Shown: positions 33,559 through 41,998 of the stretch, piece after piece
Numbering within the stretch: position 1 is the first letter of the stretch
How the letters are laid out: every line of letters starts with the position of its first letter
Assembly (NCBI GenBank): GCA_013178275.1
Contig: JABLWZ010000004.1
Location: forward strand, 185,755-249,754
Reading direction: 5' to 3'
DNA length: 64,000 bases
Source of the DNA: Bacillota bacterium
GTDB lineage: Bacteria; Bacillota; Ch66; Ch109
Notes under the pieces: model-generated
Database searches by the model: none
Told to the model about the DNA's origin: nothing
What the model saw: only the letters and a program-made list of their open reading frames with translations
Made by a program: the position numbers and the translations under genes

Positions 33559-34431
33559 TCACACCACAAATTGTCCTCGGTGGTTCACCGCCATCATCAG
33601 CGGGGCCTCCTCGGAGGGTCGTTTGGTAAGCCGACTGAGCACCACCGACACCTTTCCGGCGGTCAGGGCGTCCTGCCTGGTATTGACCTCCGGAACGCTC
33701 GCCGCCGGGTAGTTCATCAGACTGCCCTGAGCTGTCGGCTGGCTTACCGTCAGATATCGCCGGTTGAACCCATCCAGGACCAGCTTGGACATGCCTCCCA
33801 ACTTTTCTACCAGGGTAAAGGTCCCGGCCGCCTGCTCGTTGGGCGTACTGCCTAAAACCCGGCCCGACACCTTCTTCCTCACCTCGAAGAACGCCCCTCC
33901 CTTTTCCCGCACCTCGTACTCGGTAACGCACCAGTGTACCGATGGGCGCCGGTTCCCCGGCCAGGTGCGGTACATGGTCCACCCTGACCCGAGTATGTTC
34001 TGCGCCCAGCTGGCCAGTGCGTCGAGCCAGGGATCGACCGCAGAAGGGTCCACGACACCGTACACCGCCGCCTGGAAGCTGAAGACATAGCGTCCTGAGG
34101 CATCGGTCTCCAATACAGAAGGCATCTGTTCCAGCTGGACGTTATAACGGTTGTCTCCCACCACGATCTGCCCGGCCGCCGGGTAAAGGAGGCAGTTAAG
34201 CACCCGCCAGACCCGGTCGTATCCATCGGTCTGGCTGGAGTCCCGAACCTTGAGCGTCAGTTCCCGCCAGTCGTTGGGCGGCTCCAGGGGAGCGGGCCCC
34301 TGGGTGTCGTACACCGCTACGGCGTTATCCGGGGTACCGGGTAAAACCCCCGCGAAGATATCGGCGCCGATAGTGCCTTCCCCGACGTCATCCAGGTACT
34401 GTGCTATATCCAGGGCGATATTGTCCATCAC
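33559..34431 (-). CDS. Tail terminator-like / minor capsid protein with C-terminal extension
   Basis: 290 residues. The N-terminal 130 residues (IALDIAQYLDDVGEGTIGAD, YDRVWRVLNCLLYPAAGQIV, RYVFSFQAAVYGVVDP) resemble the minor capsid/tail completion proteins that cap the tail end before the sheath gene. The C-terminal 150 residues (ITEYEVREKGGAFFEV-like region and RRYLTVSQPTAQGSLMNYPA) have no parallel I recognise and may be a fused domain. It is the first structural gene after the ArpU-like regulator. Confidence 0.65.
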   Translation of the reverse strand: MMDNIALDIAQYLDDVGEGTIGADIFAGVLPGTPDNAVAVYDTQGPAPLEPPNDWRELTLKVRDSSQTDGYDRVWRVLNCLLYPAAGQIVVGDNRYNVQLEQMPSVLETDASGRYVFSFQAAVYGVVDPSAVDPWLDALASWAQNILGSGWTMYRTWPGNRRPSVHWCVTEYEVREKGGAFFEVRKKVSGRVLGSTPNEQAAGTFTLVEKLGGMSKLVLDGFNRRYLTVSQPTAQGSLMNYPAASVPEVNTRQDALTAGKVSVVLSRLTKRPSEEAPLMMAVNHRGQFVV

Positions 34432-34467
34432 TTCACCACCTTTCTATAAGAAACTTGTTGAAACAGT

Positions 34468-34502
34468 CAGGCCGCGCTCGATACTATCTCAAACGCGGCC
34501 TG
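34468..34502. repeat. 9-bp inverted repeat between regulator and tail genes
   Basis: CAGGCCGCG and CGCGGCCTG are separated by 17 bases. It lies between the ArpU-like gene and the tail operon. It may be a terminator or a regulator site; no T-run supports termination on the minus strand. Confidence 0.4.
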
Positions 34503-34543
34503 TTTCCCTGGTCAAAAACCCCACGATGTCATCTTAAATGATT

Positions 34544-35044
34544 TCAGGCGGACTTTGGTTCGCTGTTAGTTCGTTTTTTAAAACTCATCGGCAGGCACTC
34601 TAAAAAGACTTCCAGGGCCTGTCTGCGCATATCGTAAAACTTGGTTTTACCGACATACAGTACGGTATCCCAGATGATCTGATCGGGTTTGACCCGCTCC
34701 AGGTACTTCTTCTTTACCAGCAGGACCAGCAGCGGGTTCTCCCGCTCCAGCAGCCGCAGGACCCGGTTGAACCAGTCGATCTGTTCCTGCAGGTGCTTTA
34801 TTCTTTCCCGTATCTCCCCCTGGCGGATCTCACAATCGTTCAGGAACTCCACCCAATTGTCCAGCATGCTGTCCCGTCTGCCGCCGGTGACACGAATGCC
34901 GGAAGGGTTGCTGGCGGCCATCGGTGGCGATGCCGCCTGGGAATCGATCCTTCCCAGTTCAAGTTTAAGGTTTTCCAGCGCCATCTCCATTCTCGGTATC
35001 CCGTATAACCACGCCTCCACCCTCCGGAACTCGCTATTGTCCAC
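34544..35044 (-). CDS. ArpU/DUF1492-like phage late regulator, copy 2
   Basis: 166 residues from GTG at 35044, preceded by GGGGGGGATT. The protein starts DNSEFRRVEAWLYGIPRMEM and has a long coiled region (IRQGEIRERIKHLQEQIDWF) plus a C-terminal HTH (PDQIIWDTVLYVGKTKFYDM RRQALEV). It matches the ArpU/RinA class that activates late transcription. Here it lies immediately upstream of tail genes, with no terminase between them, so it probably drives the tail module. Confidence 0.75.
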   Translation of the reverse strand: MDNSEFRRVEAWLYGIPRMEMALENLKLELGRIDSQAASPPMAASNPSGIRVTGGRRDSMLDNWVEFLNDCEIRQGEIRERIKHLQEQIDWFNRVLRLLERENPLLVLLVKKKYLERVKPDQIIWDTVLYVGKTKFYDMRRQALEVFLECLPMSFKKRTNSEPKSA

Positions 35045-35106
35045 AACAATCCCCCCCGCTGATATTGCGCCAATCTTTATTGCTGCACCGAACTTATGTA
35101 GACTTT

Positions 35107-35361
35107 TTATTCGTCCCTTCCGTCCCCCTGGCTGGTAGGTGTTTGGTCCCTTTTTTGTGTCTCGATTACCTCTTCCGCCCAGACGGTGAGCGGGCGAAAG
35201 TAGCTTACCAGGCATCTCCCTTCCCAGTGCAGGAGTTCCCCCTGGTCCATCTGGCAGATTATTTCTCCCGGGTAGATTTCCCCTCCGCAGCCGGCGCAGT
35301 ATGCCAGCACCGGGGCCTCCTGGTCGTCTGGTAACCCATGTGCGAAACGGTCCAGGTTCAT
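35107..35361 (-). CDS. Small zinc-finger-like phage protein
   Basis: 84 residues. YCAGCGGEIYPGEIICQMDQ, followed by LLHWEGRCLVSYFRPLTV, forms a CxxC...H...C metal-binding pattern common in small phage and plasmid proteins of Firmicutes. Function unknown; position between regulator genes suggests an early/middle gene. Confidence 0.7.
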   Translation of the reverse strand: MNLDRFAHGLPDDQEAPVLAYCAGCGGEIYPGEIICQMDQGELLHWEGRCLVSYFRPLTVWAEEVIETQKRDQTPTSQGDGRDE

Positions 35362-35373
35362 GGCCGCACCTCC

Positions 35374-35631
35374 TCATTCGGGTTCCTGGTTCAGGAGGGC
35401 GACAAAGGTGACGCCTTTGATATCGACCTCGGTTTTCCAGGGGTAATCGGGCAGGGTGCTTTTTATCTGCCGGGTCGCCAATCCCTGGGCTATTTGTTTG
35501 AAGGTCTCGAGCCCGACGAGTATTCTGAGTGTGCCTTGAAAGTAGTTGAAGGAGTATGCCCCGATTTTTTTCTCCAGGCCTTTGACTGCCTGCACCAGTT
35601 TTTCAGCCGCTTTTTCGACTGGGTGTTCCAT
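35374..35631 (-). CDS. Small hypothetical phage protein
   Basis: 85 residues. EKLVQAVKGLEKKIGAYSF, NYFQGTLRILVGLETFKQIA and the C-terminal beta segment have no family I recognise. It is the first gene of the leftward early region and is divergent from the HTH repressor gene. Confidence 0.55.
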   Translation of the reverse strand: MEHPVEKAAEKLVQAVKGLEKKIGAYSFNYFQGTLRILVGLETFKQIAQGLATRQIKSTLPDYPWKTEVDIKGVTFVALLNQEPE

Positions 35632-35707
35632 ATCAATCCCCCCTTTTTGCGCCCACGCAACGCTCGCGACAAAAAAATAACTGTTTTATTTAATAATAGC
35701 ATCGCCG

Positions 35708-35769
35708 TTGCGTTCGCGCAATACTAATTTGAAAATATTTCCGTGCTCGCAATAGTTTCGCCCCCGCAA
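35708..35769. promoter_or_regulatory. Array of three phage-type operators
   Basis: Three copies of TTNCG-N4-CGCAA occur in the divergent intergenic region: TTGCGTTCGCGCAA (35708-35721), TTCCGTGCTCGCAA (35739-35752) and TTTCGCCCCCGCAA (35756-35769). The HTH gene has TATAAT at 35779-35784 just beyond the last copy. This is the expected layout of a repressor controlling both directions. Confidence 0.65.
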
Positions 35770-35814
35770 CATTATGTTTATAATTAGTAAGGAGCCCTTG
35801 AGCGAGGTGAGTTG

Positions 35815-36219
35815 GTGAACCGATCGATTGCTGAGGAAATAAGGCGGCTGCGTATGGCTGCTGGATACTCGACGCTGGGGGATTTGTACCGGGCTTCCCG
35901 GGTTACGGTATCGACTCTTTCACGGATCGAGGCTGGGATTCAGATGCCTATGCCGGCCACCCTGAAGAAGCTGGCCCCTTTTCTGGGGGTCAGTTACGAA
36001 CACCTGCTGATTACTGCCGGGTATCTTCCTTCGTCGGGGCAGATGGTTGTCCAGGATAGTTCTGGAGACCATGGTGTTCTGGATATCGATCAGGTACTGG
36101 ACGATGACAGCAGGCCGATCCGGCTGGGAGGCCGGGTTATTTCCCGGGAGCAGCGGCAGATACTCAGGGAAAACCTGAGTTTGATCCGCCGGCTGATCAA
36201 TGACTCTTCGAGCGACTGA
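35815..36219 (+). CDS. XRE-family HTH repressor (cI-like)
   Basis: 134 residues from GTG at 35815 (TTG at 35812 is the alternative), after GAGGTGAGTTG. The HTH is in EEIRRLRMAAGYSTLGDLYR ASRVTVSTLSRIEAGIQMP, followed by the LAPFLGVSYEHLLITAGYL wing typical of XRE repressors. There is no peptidase (LexA-type) domain; the C-terminal 70 residues are short. It is likely the immunity or module repressor acting on the operator array upstream. Confidence 0.9.
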   Translation: MNRSIAEEIRRLRMAAGYSTLGDLYRASRVTVSTLSRIEAGIQMPMPATLKKLAPFLGVSYEHLLITAGYLPSSGQMVVQDSSGDHGVLDIDQVLDDDSRPIRLGGRVISREQRQILRENLSLIRRLINDSSSD

Positions 36220-36517
36220 AGGGACTGATGGGTGGTATCCCCGGTTTTTTTTTGTTTAGGTTTTTATTATTTATTCCTTCCTGCCGCCGGCCCGCCTTTT
36301 CTATTATTTCCACCAGGGTATTAAGGTCAGTTTGGTATACCTCTGTATCCTGATTCTGATTCGGCTTCTGACGGGCTTGGCCCATTGGACTGGACTGGTC
36401 GAGTTCCAGCGCGGTCGGGATTATCAGGATGATTACCCCCGAAAGGTTTAGGGTGATATATTTCAGTCCGTCCATACGAGGAGATCTAACTATCAAGTAC
36501 TTCGAACGGCCTTCCAT
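36197..36517 (-). CDS. Hypothetical protein with LexA-like box
   Basis: 106 residues from 36517 (MEGRSKYLIVRSPRMDGLKY), preceded by GGAGGGAGCCTT. An N-terminal hydrophobic stretch (ITLNLSGVIILIIPTALEL) suggests a membrane anchor or buried core; the rest is polar and low complexity. No family is recognised. The gene converges on the HTH repressor and overlaps its 3' end by 23 bases, so its transcript would be antisense to part of the repressor mRNA. A LexA-like box lies directly upstream. Confidence 0.5.
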   Translation of the reverse strand: MEGRSKYLIVRSPRMDGLKYITLNLSGVIILIIPTALELDQSSPMGQARQKPNQNQDTEVYQTDLNTLVEIIEKAGRRQEGINNKNLNKKKPGIPPISPFSRSKSH

Positions 36518-36539
36518 AAGGCTCCCTCCATACAAATAT

Positions 36540-36553
36540 CGAACACTTGTTCC
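36540..36553 (-). promoter_or_regulatory. LexA/DinR-like box
   Basis: CGAACACTTGTTCC matches the Firmicute SOS box CGAACRNRYGTTYC except at one position. A TATAAT (minus strand, 36560-36555) lies beside it, upstream of the 36517 start. Confidence 0.6.
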
Positions 36554-36588
36554 CATTATACACTAATTCTGGTGAATCTGCCTATACT

Positions 36589-36610
36589 TTGGTCGACTCA
36601 ATTCGACCAA
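36589..36610. promoter_or_regulatory. 8-bp inverted repeat, possible operator
   Basis: TTGGTCGA and TCGACCAA with a 6-base spacer lie upstream of the LexA-like box. The recognising protein is unknown. Confidence 0.4.
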
Positions 36611-36653
36611 AAATTACATTCGACACTTATATGCACTATTAGAATAACGTTGG

Positions 36654-36669
36654 TGTGATGTAAATCACA
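36654..36669. promoter_or_regulatory. CRP/FNR-type palindrome
   Basis: TGTGATGTAAATCACA fits the CRP-family consensus TGTGAN6TCACA exactly. It lies about 200 bases upstream of the Nudix gene. Nothing else of note is seen between 36670 and 36865. Confidence 0.55.
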
Positions 36670-36865
36670 ATGGGACCTCCGCCTTATTTTTTTCCAGGAC
36701 TGGTGTCAGAAAGGAATTATTTGGTTCTTACTCGTTGGCATCGGCCTTACAGCGATGAGTGAACAGTTTTTTATTGTCACCGGATAAAGAAAAAAAGAGG
36801 AAAAACCCTGGTCGGGATAGAACTATTGGATTTGTGAAAAATCAATCCACTGTAACGAGGTAAGT

Positions 36866-37666
36866 ATGAGAGGAAAGAACACCTTTACCCCCGCCGAGAT
36901 CGAACGTGTGAAAAACCTTCTGGAAAAGAAGGCCGACGCCCGGCCCATGGTCCAGAGACGGGTTCGCGAGCAGCTTCGCCGGGTAGGCTTTTATATCTCT
37001 GACTACGATTATACTTTTGCCGCCTTCACCCCGGAGGACCTGGAAGATCTGGTTAAGTCAGGGCGCATCACCGTGGAAGCGAGGGATGATGCTGCTTCCC
37101 CGAGCAGTGAGCGGCCCCGTCGAGATAAACCCGCCACTTCCTCCCCCGCTTCTCCCCAGGCGGCTTCCAGGAGGTCCGGCTCCACGAAGAAAGAGCCTTC
37201 TTTCCGTGCTCCGATGCTGGTAACAGCGGCGATTATCCGCGACGGCAGCAAGGTCCTTCTGACCCAACGCAAGAAAGGATCGCACCTGTCCGATAAGTGG
37301 GAGTTCCCTGGAGGTAAGATGGAGGCGGGAGAGTCTCCCGAAGCCTGCTTGAAGCGCGAACTGAAGGAAGAAATCGGGGTCGAGGCCAAGATCGGCGACA
37401 TCTTTAAAGTTGTCTACTACCATTACTCGCGGGGACCTATCCTGCTCCTGGCTTACTGGGTGGAGATCGATCGGACTCCCGAGGCCATCGACTGCCAGGC
37501 GTTGGAGTGGGTGGAGATAAACACCCTGGACGACACCAAGTTTCCTCCCGCCGACCTGCCGGTGTTAAACAAGCTGCGGTACGGGACTCCTTTACCAGTG
37601 GCCGAGGAGACCTCCGCCCCCCGGGGGTTCAAGAGGCTGCTGGGCCTGTTCGGCGACCGGGGGTAA
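36866..37666 (+). CDS. Nudix hydrolase (MutT-like) with N-terminal extension
   Basis: 266 residues. The Nudix domain (about 117-240) contains the full box GGKMEAGESPEACLKRELKE EIGV (residues 149-172), so it should hydrolyse nucleoside diphosphate derivatives, possibly 8-oxo-dGTP as in MutT. The first 110 residues form a separate helical segment (FTPAEIERVKNLLEKKADAR) and a Ser/Pro/Arg-rich linker. The ATG lies 6 bases after AACGAGG. The gene stands alone with its own terminator. Confidence 0.9.
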   Translation: MRGKNTFTPAEIERVKNLLEKKADARPMVQRRVREQLRRVGFYISDYDYTFAAFTPEDLEDLVKSGRITVEARDDAASPSSERPRRDKPATSSPASPQAASRRSGSTKKEPSFRAPMLVTAAIIRDGSKVLLTQRKKGSHLSDKWEFPGGKMEAGESPEACLKRELKEEIGVEAKIGDIFKVVYYHYSRGPILLLAYWVEIDRTPEAIDCQALEWVEINTLDDTKFPPADLPVLNKLRYGTPLPVAEETSAPRGFKRLLGLFGDRG

Positions 37667-37697
37667 GGCTTCAAATGGTGCGGTATATGTAAACGTG

Positions 37698-37725
37698 AGA
37701 GGTGGCATGATTACCACCTCTTTTG
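37698..37725 (+). terminator. Terminator of the Nudix gene
   Basis: Stem AGAGGTGG/CCACCTCT with an 8-base loop followed by TTTTG. Located 32 bases after the stop codon. Confidence 0.7.
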
Positions 37726-37752
37726 TCGTTCTGTCCGATTGGCCTTCCGATG

Positions 37753-38937
37753 TTAAACGGGAGCCTCCCCAGTATCGACCCTGATCCGGGTCGCCGCCCA
37801 GAAGTTTAGCAGGGCCAGCAGCGAGGCCACCAGGAAAACGTAGTGGAACCCCATCAGTTCCCAGAGCATCCCCGCGAAAAACGGTACGGTCATCGATACC
37901 GCGTGATCGACGGTCACCCCCATGGACAGAGTGGGAGTCAGGTCCTGGCGGTCCTCGATGATCTTGTTGATGTAGGTAGCCCGGGCCATGTTGCAGGCAA
38001 ACAGCAGGTTGTCGCCCACGAAGCAGGCATAGACCACGAGCATAGCGATCCCCAGCGGCAGGATGTCTCTGGCGAAACCGTAACCCAGGCAGACCACCAC
38101 CAGCCCGAGGGATTCAAGCATGATGATCCGTCTCTCGCCCACCTTGTCTATCATCCGGCCCAGGGCGGGCTTGAAAAAGACCCCCAGTACCGTCCCCACC
38201 ATACCCAGTACCGCGAAGGTGGTGACCGGCTGGTTAAAAACCTTTATCAGGACCCAGGGCCCGAAGGTGATGAATATCTGCTTGCGGGCGCCGAAGAGCA
38301 CGCATAGGATGTAGTATAACCGGTAGCGGCCCTTGATCACCAGGGACATCCGCGGCCGCTTGGTCTGGCGGGGCTTCATCATCAGCATGCTCACCCCAGC
38401 CACCAACGCCGCCAGGGCGGCCATCCCAAAGAGAAAACGGTAACCCAGGTGAAAGTAACGGAAACCGGCAAACACTATGACGTAGCCGACCAGGGAGGCG
38501 GCGGTGTTGATACCGCTCCAGAGCCCCAATTTGCTTCCCACCTCGCTGGAGTCCACCAAACCTACCACGATGCTGTTCTGGACCGGCAGAAAGAGGTGAG
38601 CGCCTACGCTCCACATCACCATCCACAGCACCGCCCAGCCCAGCGAGGGAGCCATGAAACCCTGGCCAAAGAGGCCCAGGGATAAAACCAGCAGCGATAC
38701 TACGGCTATCCGCGCGTCAGCCAGAAACATCAGGAGACCCGAAAAGATGACCACCAGGAAGCCGGGCAGCTCCCGAAACAGTTCCAGGCCGCCCCGTACC
38801 GACTCGCTGACGTGGAAGGTATCGTTCAGGTAGTTGTTGAAGGAGGGATCATAGAGGCCCGAATACACCCCCAGCAGCGCACCCGACAGACAAAACAGCA
38901 GAAAATCCCGTTTCTTTTCATCCAGCCCCGCAAACAT
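37753..38937 (-). CDS. Major facilitator superfamily transporter
   Basis: 394 residues with about 12 hydrophobic segments. The MFS motif region between helices 2 and 3 is recognisable as FSGLLMFLADARIAV; ALGRMIDKVGERRIIMLES is its counterpart in the second half. The substrate is not predictable. It is monocistronic, and converges on the Nudix gene. Confidence 0.87.
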   Translation of the reverse strand: MFAGLDEKKRDFLLFCLSGALLGVYSGLYDPSFNNYLNDTFHVSESVRGGLELFRELPGFLVVIFSGLLMFLADARIAVVSLLVLSLGLFGQGFMAPSLGWAVLWMVMWSVGAHLFLPVQNSIVVGLVDSSEVGSKLGLWSGINTAASLVGYVIVFAGFRYFHLGYRFLFGMAALAALVAGVSMLMMKPRQTKRPRMSLVIKGRYRLYYILCVLFGARKQIFITFGPWVLIKVFNQPVTTFAVLGMVGTVLGVFFKPALGRMIDKVGERRIIMLESLGLVVVCLGYGFARDILPLGIAMLVVYACFVGDNLLFACNMARATYINKIIEDRQDLTPTLSMGVTVDHAVSMTVPFFAGMLWELMGFHYVFLVASLLALLNFWAATRIRVDTGEAPV

Positions 38938-39106
38938 GACCCACCCCCAGCTTCAGACCCCTCCATTTTAACACACTGCCGAGCCAGGCGGAAGGCAATG
39001 GTGTACCGCTATTTCCAGTTACCACCCGAGGGCCATTCTCCACCTCGAACGTATCATCCCAGGGTAAAAACTTTATAGAACACGACAGTACCGCTGATTT
39101 TCTCAG

Positions 39107-39910
39107 CTAGCCCTTCAAGACATCGCGCCAGACCTCGTTCTCGGCCTTGATACTACCTTGGAGGTCAGGGTACCCGATCTCGAACTCGGCATGGTCTCCC
39201 ACCGCATGCGGCACCTCCAGACTGATGCCCAGAGAGTCCCGGGTCAGGTAAAAAGGGGTGTCCTTTTGACCCAGATACCTGATCAGACGATCATCAGAAA
39301 AGCTGTCAAGCTCTCTCTGGATCGCGGAGATGAACTCAGGGGAGGCTTCATGGGGAGACACCGTCACCAGCTTCCCCTGGCGGTATTCCTGCACGAGTCT
39401 TTTATCTATATTAACCAGTTCGCCCAGGACCAGCTTGTTACCCGCGGGGATGCTGATATTGGTGGTGTAAAACAGGCTGCTCGGGTGGGCCGCGCCCTTT
39501 ACATTCACATAACCGGTGTACTGGATGCTTAAAAGGGCCGCGCCCTTGTACCCGACATCGTAGCCGATCTCCATAACCACATCGTTCCCGGCCCCTCCAC
39601 CCGAAGCCTGGAACCCTTTAATCACCTTCAAGGCCTCGTCTCTGATGGTCTGGTTAATCAAATCCTGCTTACCGCTGTCACTCAGGTCAGCAATCTGGGG
39701 GTATTCTATTTTGATCTCCCGGTCGTTGAAGGTCTTCTTAACCACCTGATACTCGGCTGGTTGGTCCGCGCCGCCGCTGGTTTCGGCGGCGGGGGGCTTA
39801 ACCTCCTGGCTTTCTGCCAGACCCGCCCCCTCTTTATCACCCCGGCTACAGGACGACAAGGTCAAGACCGACAGTATCAAAACCAGTATCAGGATGCACT
39901 TCCTGGCCAT
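39107..39910 (-). CDS. Lipoprotein with DUF4163/DUF3298-type domains
   Basis: 267 residues from 39910, after GGAGGGGAGGAGAGCCG. The N-terminal signal (CILILVLILSVLTLSSC) ends in a lipobox, so the mature protein is anchored on the outer membrane face. The body has a DUF4163-like region (KKTFNDREIKIEYPQIADLS) and a DUF3298-like C-terminal part (KLVTVSPHEASPEFISAIQR ELDS, GISLEVPHAVGDHAEFEIGY), as in RsiV and PdaC-like proteins. Ligand unknown; possibly cell-wall related. Confidence 0.82.
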   Translation of the reverse strand: MARKCILILVLILSVLTLSSCSRGDKEGAGLAESQEVKPPAAETSGGADQPAEYQVVKKTFNDREIKIEYPQIADLSDSGKQDLINQTIRDEALKVIKGFQASGGGAGNDVVMEIGYDVGYKGAALLSIQYTGYVNVKGAAHPSSLFYTTNISIPAGNKLVLGELVNIDKRLVQEYRQGKLVTVSPHEASPEFISAIQRELDSFSDDRLIRYLGQKDTPFYLTRDSLGISLEVPHAVGDHAEFEIGYPDLQGSIKAENEVWRDVLKG

Positions 39911-39930
39911 CGGCTCTCCTCCCCTCCGGC

Positions 39931-40587
39931 CTAAATGTTGTTGATGTCCCGGTTGTCCAGCACCCGCTTCGGATACCCGTCTCGGGACGCCTTGATCATT
40001 GCCCGCCCCACCTGCTCCGAGGTGGTCACAAACCCGGAAAACAGCGCGCGTAACAAGGGAAAGATCGGCTTTAGCACCGCGTAGGTTACCCGGGTCATCC
40101 GGTTCTTCGCCGTCACCCCGTGCTGAGGCTGGATCAGGCCAGGACGGAACATGTAAGCCGCCTTGAACGGCATCCGCAGGAGGTCGTTCTCGGTCTTCCC
40201 TTTCACCCGCGCCCACATCGAGCGACCCTTCTCGGTGCTGTCGGTGCCCATGCCCGACACGTAGATAAAGGTCATCCCCGGCACAAGCACCAGCATCCGC
40301 GCGGCCGCCATCGTGATGTCGTAGGTCACCCGCGTATATTCATCCTTTTCCATGCCCACCGAAGATACTCCCAGGCAGAAAAAGCAGGCGTCATAACCCT
40401 CCACCTGGCCCTCCAGGGCCGAGAAGTTGTAAAAGTCCTGGTGCAGCACCTCCCGCAGCTTCCCGTGCCGCTGCCCCACCGGGCTGCGCCCGATCACCAG
40501 CACGCTCTCTACCCCGGGGTCGAGCAGGCATTCCCGCAGCACCCCCTGACCCACCATCCCGGTCGCCCCAAAAATAATGACCTTCAC
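39931..40587 (-). CDS. NAD(P)-binding Rossmann oxidoreductase
   Basis: 218 residues. GATGMVGQGVLRECLLDPGV is the dinucleotide-binding loop of an atypical SDR (NmrA-like) protein. The YVSGMGTDSTEKGRSMWARV KGKTE segment holds the usual Ser/Lys neighbourhood. No partner or substrate is apparent. The lipoprotein gene follows 20 bases downstream and may be cotranscribed. Confidence 0.85.
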   Translation of the reverse strand: MKVIIFGATGMVGQGVLRECLLDPGVESVLVIGRSPVGQRHGKLREVLHQDFYNFSALEGQVEGYDACFFCLGVSSVGMEKDEYTRVTYDITMAAARMLVLVPGMTFIYVSGMGTDSTEKGRSMWARVKGKTENDLLRMPFKAAYMFRPGLIQPQHGVTAKNRMTRVTYAVLKPIFPLLRALFSGFVTTSEQVGRAMIKASRDGYPKRVLDNRDINNI

Positions 40588-40840
40588 AAGTTACCAACTC
40601 CCAAGCCAAGTCATGATTTTGGATTAATCTTAGCACTACCAGGATTCTAAATAAAGTCGATAAAACATTCTTCCGAATCACCCGTACTCAAATTCAAAGC
40701 GGCTTCTATCTCCCTGCCGCGCAGTCCCTGAAATCAACGTTTAACCATTACGATTATATACAGTACTTATCATTAAACCATCATCAGTCCTTACCTATTG
40801 ACCTCAACCCCTGGATACCCTATACTGGTCCCAAATAATT

Positions 40841-40862
40841 GTTTAAAACACACGTTTTAAAC
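40841..40862. promoter_or_regulatory. TetR operator (copy 1)
   Basis: Perfect arms GTTTAAAAC and GTTTTAAAC with an ACAC spacer, 48 bases upstream of the TetR gene. A related sequence occurs at 42151-42183. A second perfect palindrome, AATCGATATCGATT, lies at 40889-40902. Apart from these, 40588-40909 holds no gene. Confidence 0.7.
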
Positions 40863-40909
40863 AGAATCGGCCCATTAGAATTATAATAAATCGATATCGA
40901 TTAAAGGGA

Positions 40910-41521
40910 GTGGTCCAAATCAAGAAACCGGACCCCAAGCAGAGAATCATCGAGACCGCCGCCACCCTCTTTGCCGAGCGGGGCTTCGAGGCCGTCCCGG
41001 TCAGGGAAATAGCCGACCGGGCTCAGGTCAACGTGGCCATGATCAACTACTACTTCCGCAATAAAAACGGCCTCTACCACGCGATAATCGAGAAGTTAAT
41101 GGGTGAGCTGAACGAGAGGCTGGAGTCGGAGGTAGCGGAGGGTGCGGACCCGGTGGACCGCCTGAAGCGGTATGTCTACAGCTATGTCAGCTACCTGCGC
41201 CAGGAGTCCCAGACCGCCCAACTGGTCTTTCAGGCTATCTTCCTCAAAGACACCGACCTGGACTATCTGGTAGAGCGCTACTGGGTCAGGACCTACGCCA
41301 TGGTCGAGCAGGTGCTGCGCGAAGGGGTAGCGGCAGGGGTCTTCTCGCCGATCGACAGCCGGCTGATACCCATCAGCATCCGGGGGATGCTGCTCTGGTA
41401 CTTCATGTCCTCCCCCATCACCGTGCGGCTGCCGGGGATGAGGGAATATCGCGGAGAATTCGACGAAAAGCTCGCGGAGGAGACGCTGCACCTGCTGCTC
41501 CAGGGACTGCTCAAGAGGTAA
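40910..41521 (+). CDS. TetR-family regulator
   Basis: 203 residues. The DNA-binding domain is RIIETAATLFAERGFEAVPV REIADRAQVNVAMINYYFR, and the C-terminal domain has the tyrosine/leucine-rich helices common in regulators of fatty acid or acyl-CoA genes. The stop codon abuts the convergent thioesterase gene. Operators related in sequence lie upstream of both genes, so this protein may control itself and the thioesterase. The start is GTG at 40910 with AAAGGGA directly before it. Confidence 0.9.
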   Translation: MVQIKKPDPKQRIIETAATLFAERGFEAVPVREIADRAQVNVAMINYYFRNKNGLYHAIIEKLMGELNERLESEVAEGADPVDRLKRYVYSYVSYLRQESQTAQLVFQAIFLKDTDLDYLVERYWVRTYAMVEQVLREGVAAGVFSPIDSRLIPISIRGMLLWYFMSSPITVRLPGMREYRGEFDEKLAEETLHLLLQGLLKR

Positions 41522-41998
41522 TCACCGGCTCAGGAGGCCGGGGCCGATCTCGGTGAGTCTGCCCACCGGTGAGTAAGTCCCCCGGCTTTTCGCCACTAAT
41601 CGGCGGCGGCTGTCATAGATACCGGCCTCCGCCACCACCGTCTTCTTCCCGGCGTATATCACTTCCGCCTCCGCAATCACCCTCTCCCCCACCTTGACCG
41701 TGGCGAAGTAGTTAAGGTTCATCTCCAGAGTCACCAGCATCTGGTCCAGGGAGATGCCCGCATAGCCCATGGCCGTATCCGCCAGTGAGGCTATCACCCC
41801 GCCGTGAGCCGTGCCGATGGTGTTCGAGTACCCGGGCCCTATGTCCATCTCGAAGACCACCCGGCCGGGCGAGATCCGCTTCAGGGATATGTTTAGATTC
41901 TTTAGGGCCGGCATCTCCTGCACCGTCCGCAGTAAAACCTTGAACAGCCCCTCGTCCAACCCCTGATTAATCGCCCCTTCCTCCATCGCTAACACCAC
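41522..41998 (-). CDS. PaaI-type hotdog thioesterase
   Basis: 158 residues. NTIGTAHGGVIASLADTAMG YA is the hotdog active-site helix of PaaI-family acyl-CoA thioesterases, and MNLNYFATVKVGERVIAEAE is the following strand pair. Substrate unknown, possibly aryl or short acyl-CoA. The GTG at 41998 has AGGGAGG at 8-base spacing and is preferred over an upstream GTG at 42025. It converges on the TetR gene. Confidence 0.87.
   Translation of the reverse strand: MVLAMEEGAINQGLDEGLFKVLLRTVQEMPALKNLNISLKRISPGRVVFEMDIGPGYSNTIGTAHGGVIASLADTAMGYAGISLDQMLVTLEMNLNYFATVKVGERVIAEAEVIYAGKKTVVAEAGIYDSRRRLVAKSRGTYSPVGRLTEIGPGLLSR

Noticed and set aside
40889..40902. AATCGATATCGATT palindrome as a separate regulator site
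   Set aside because: Perfect but short and AT-rich; it may arise by chance near the TetR promoter, so it is only mentioned with the operator.
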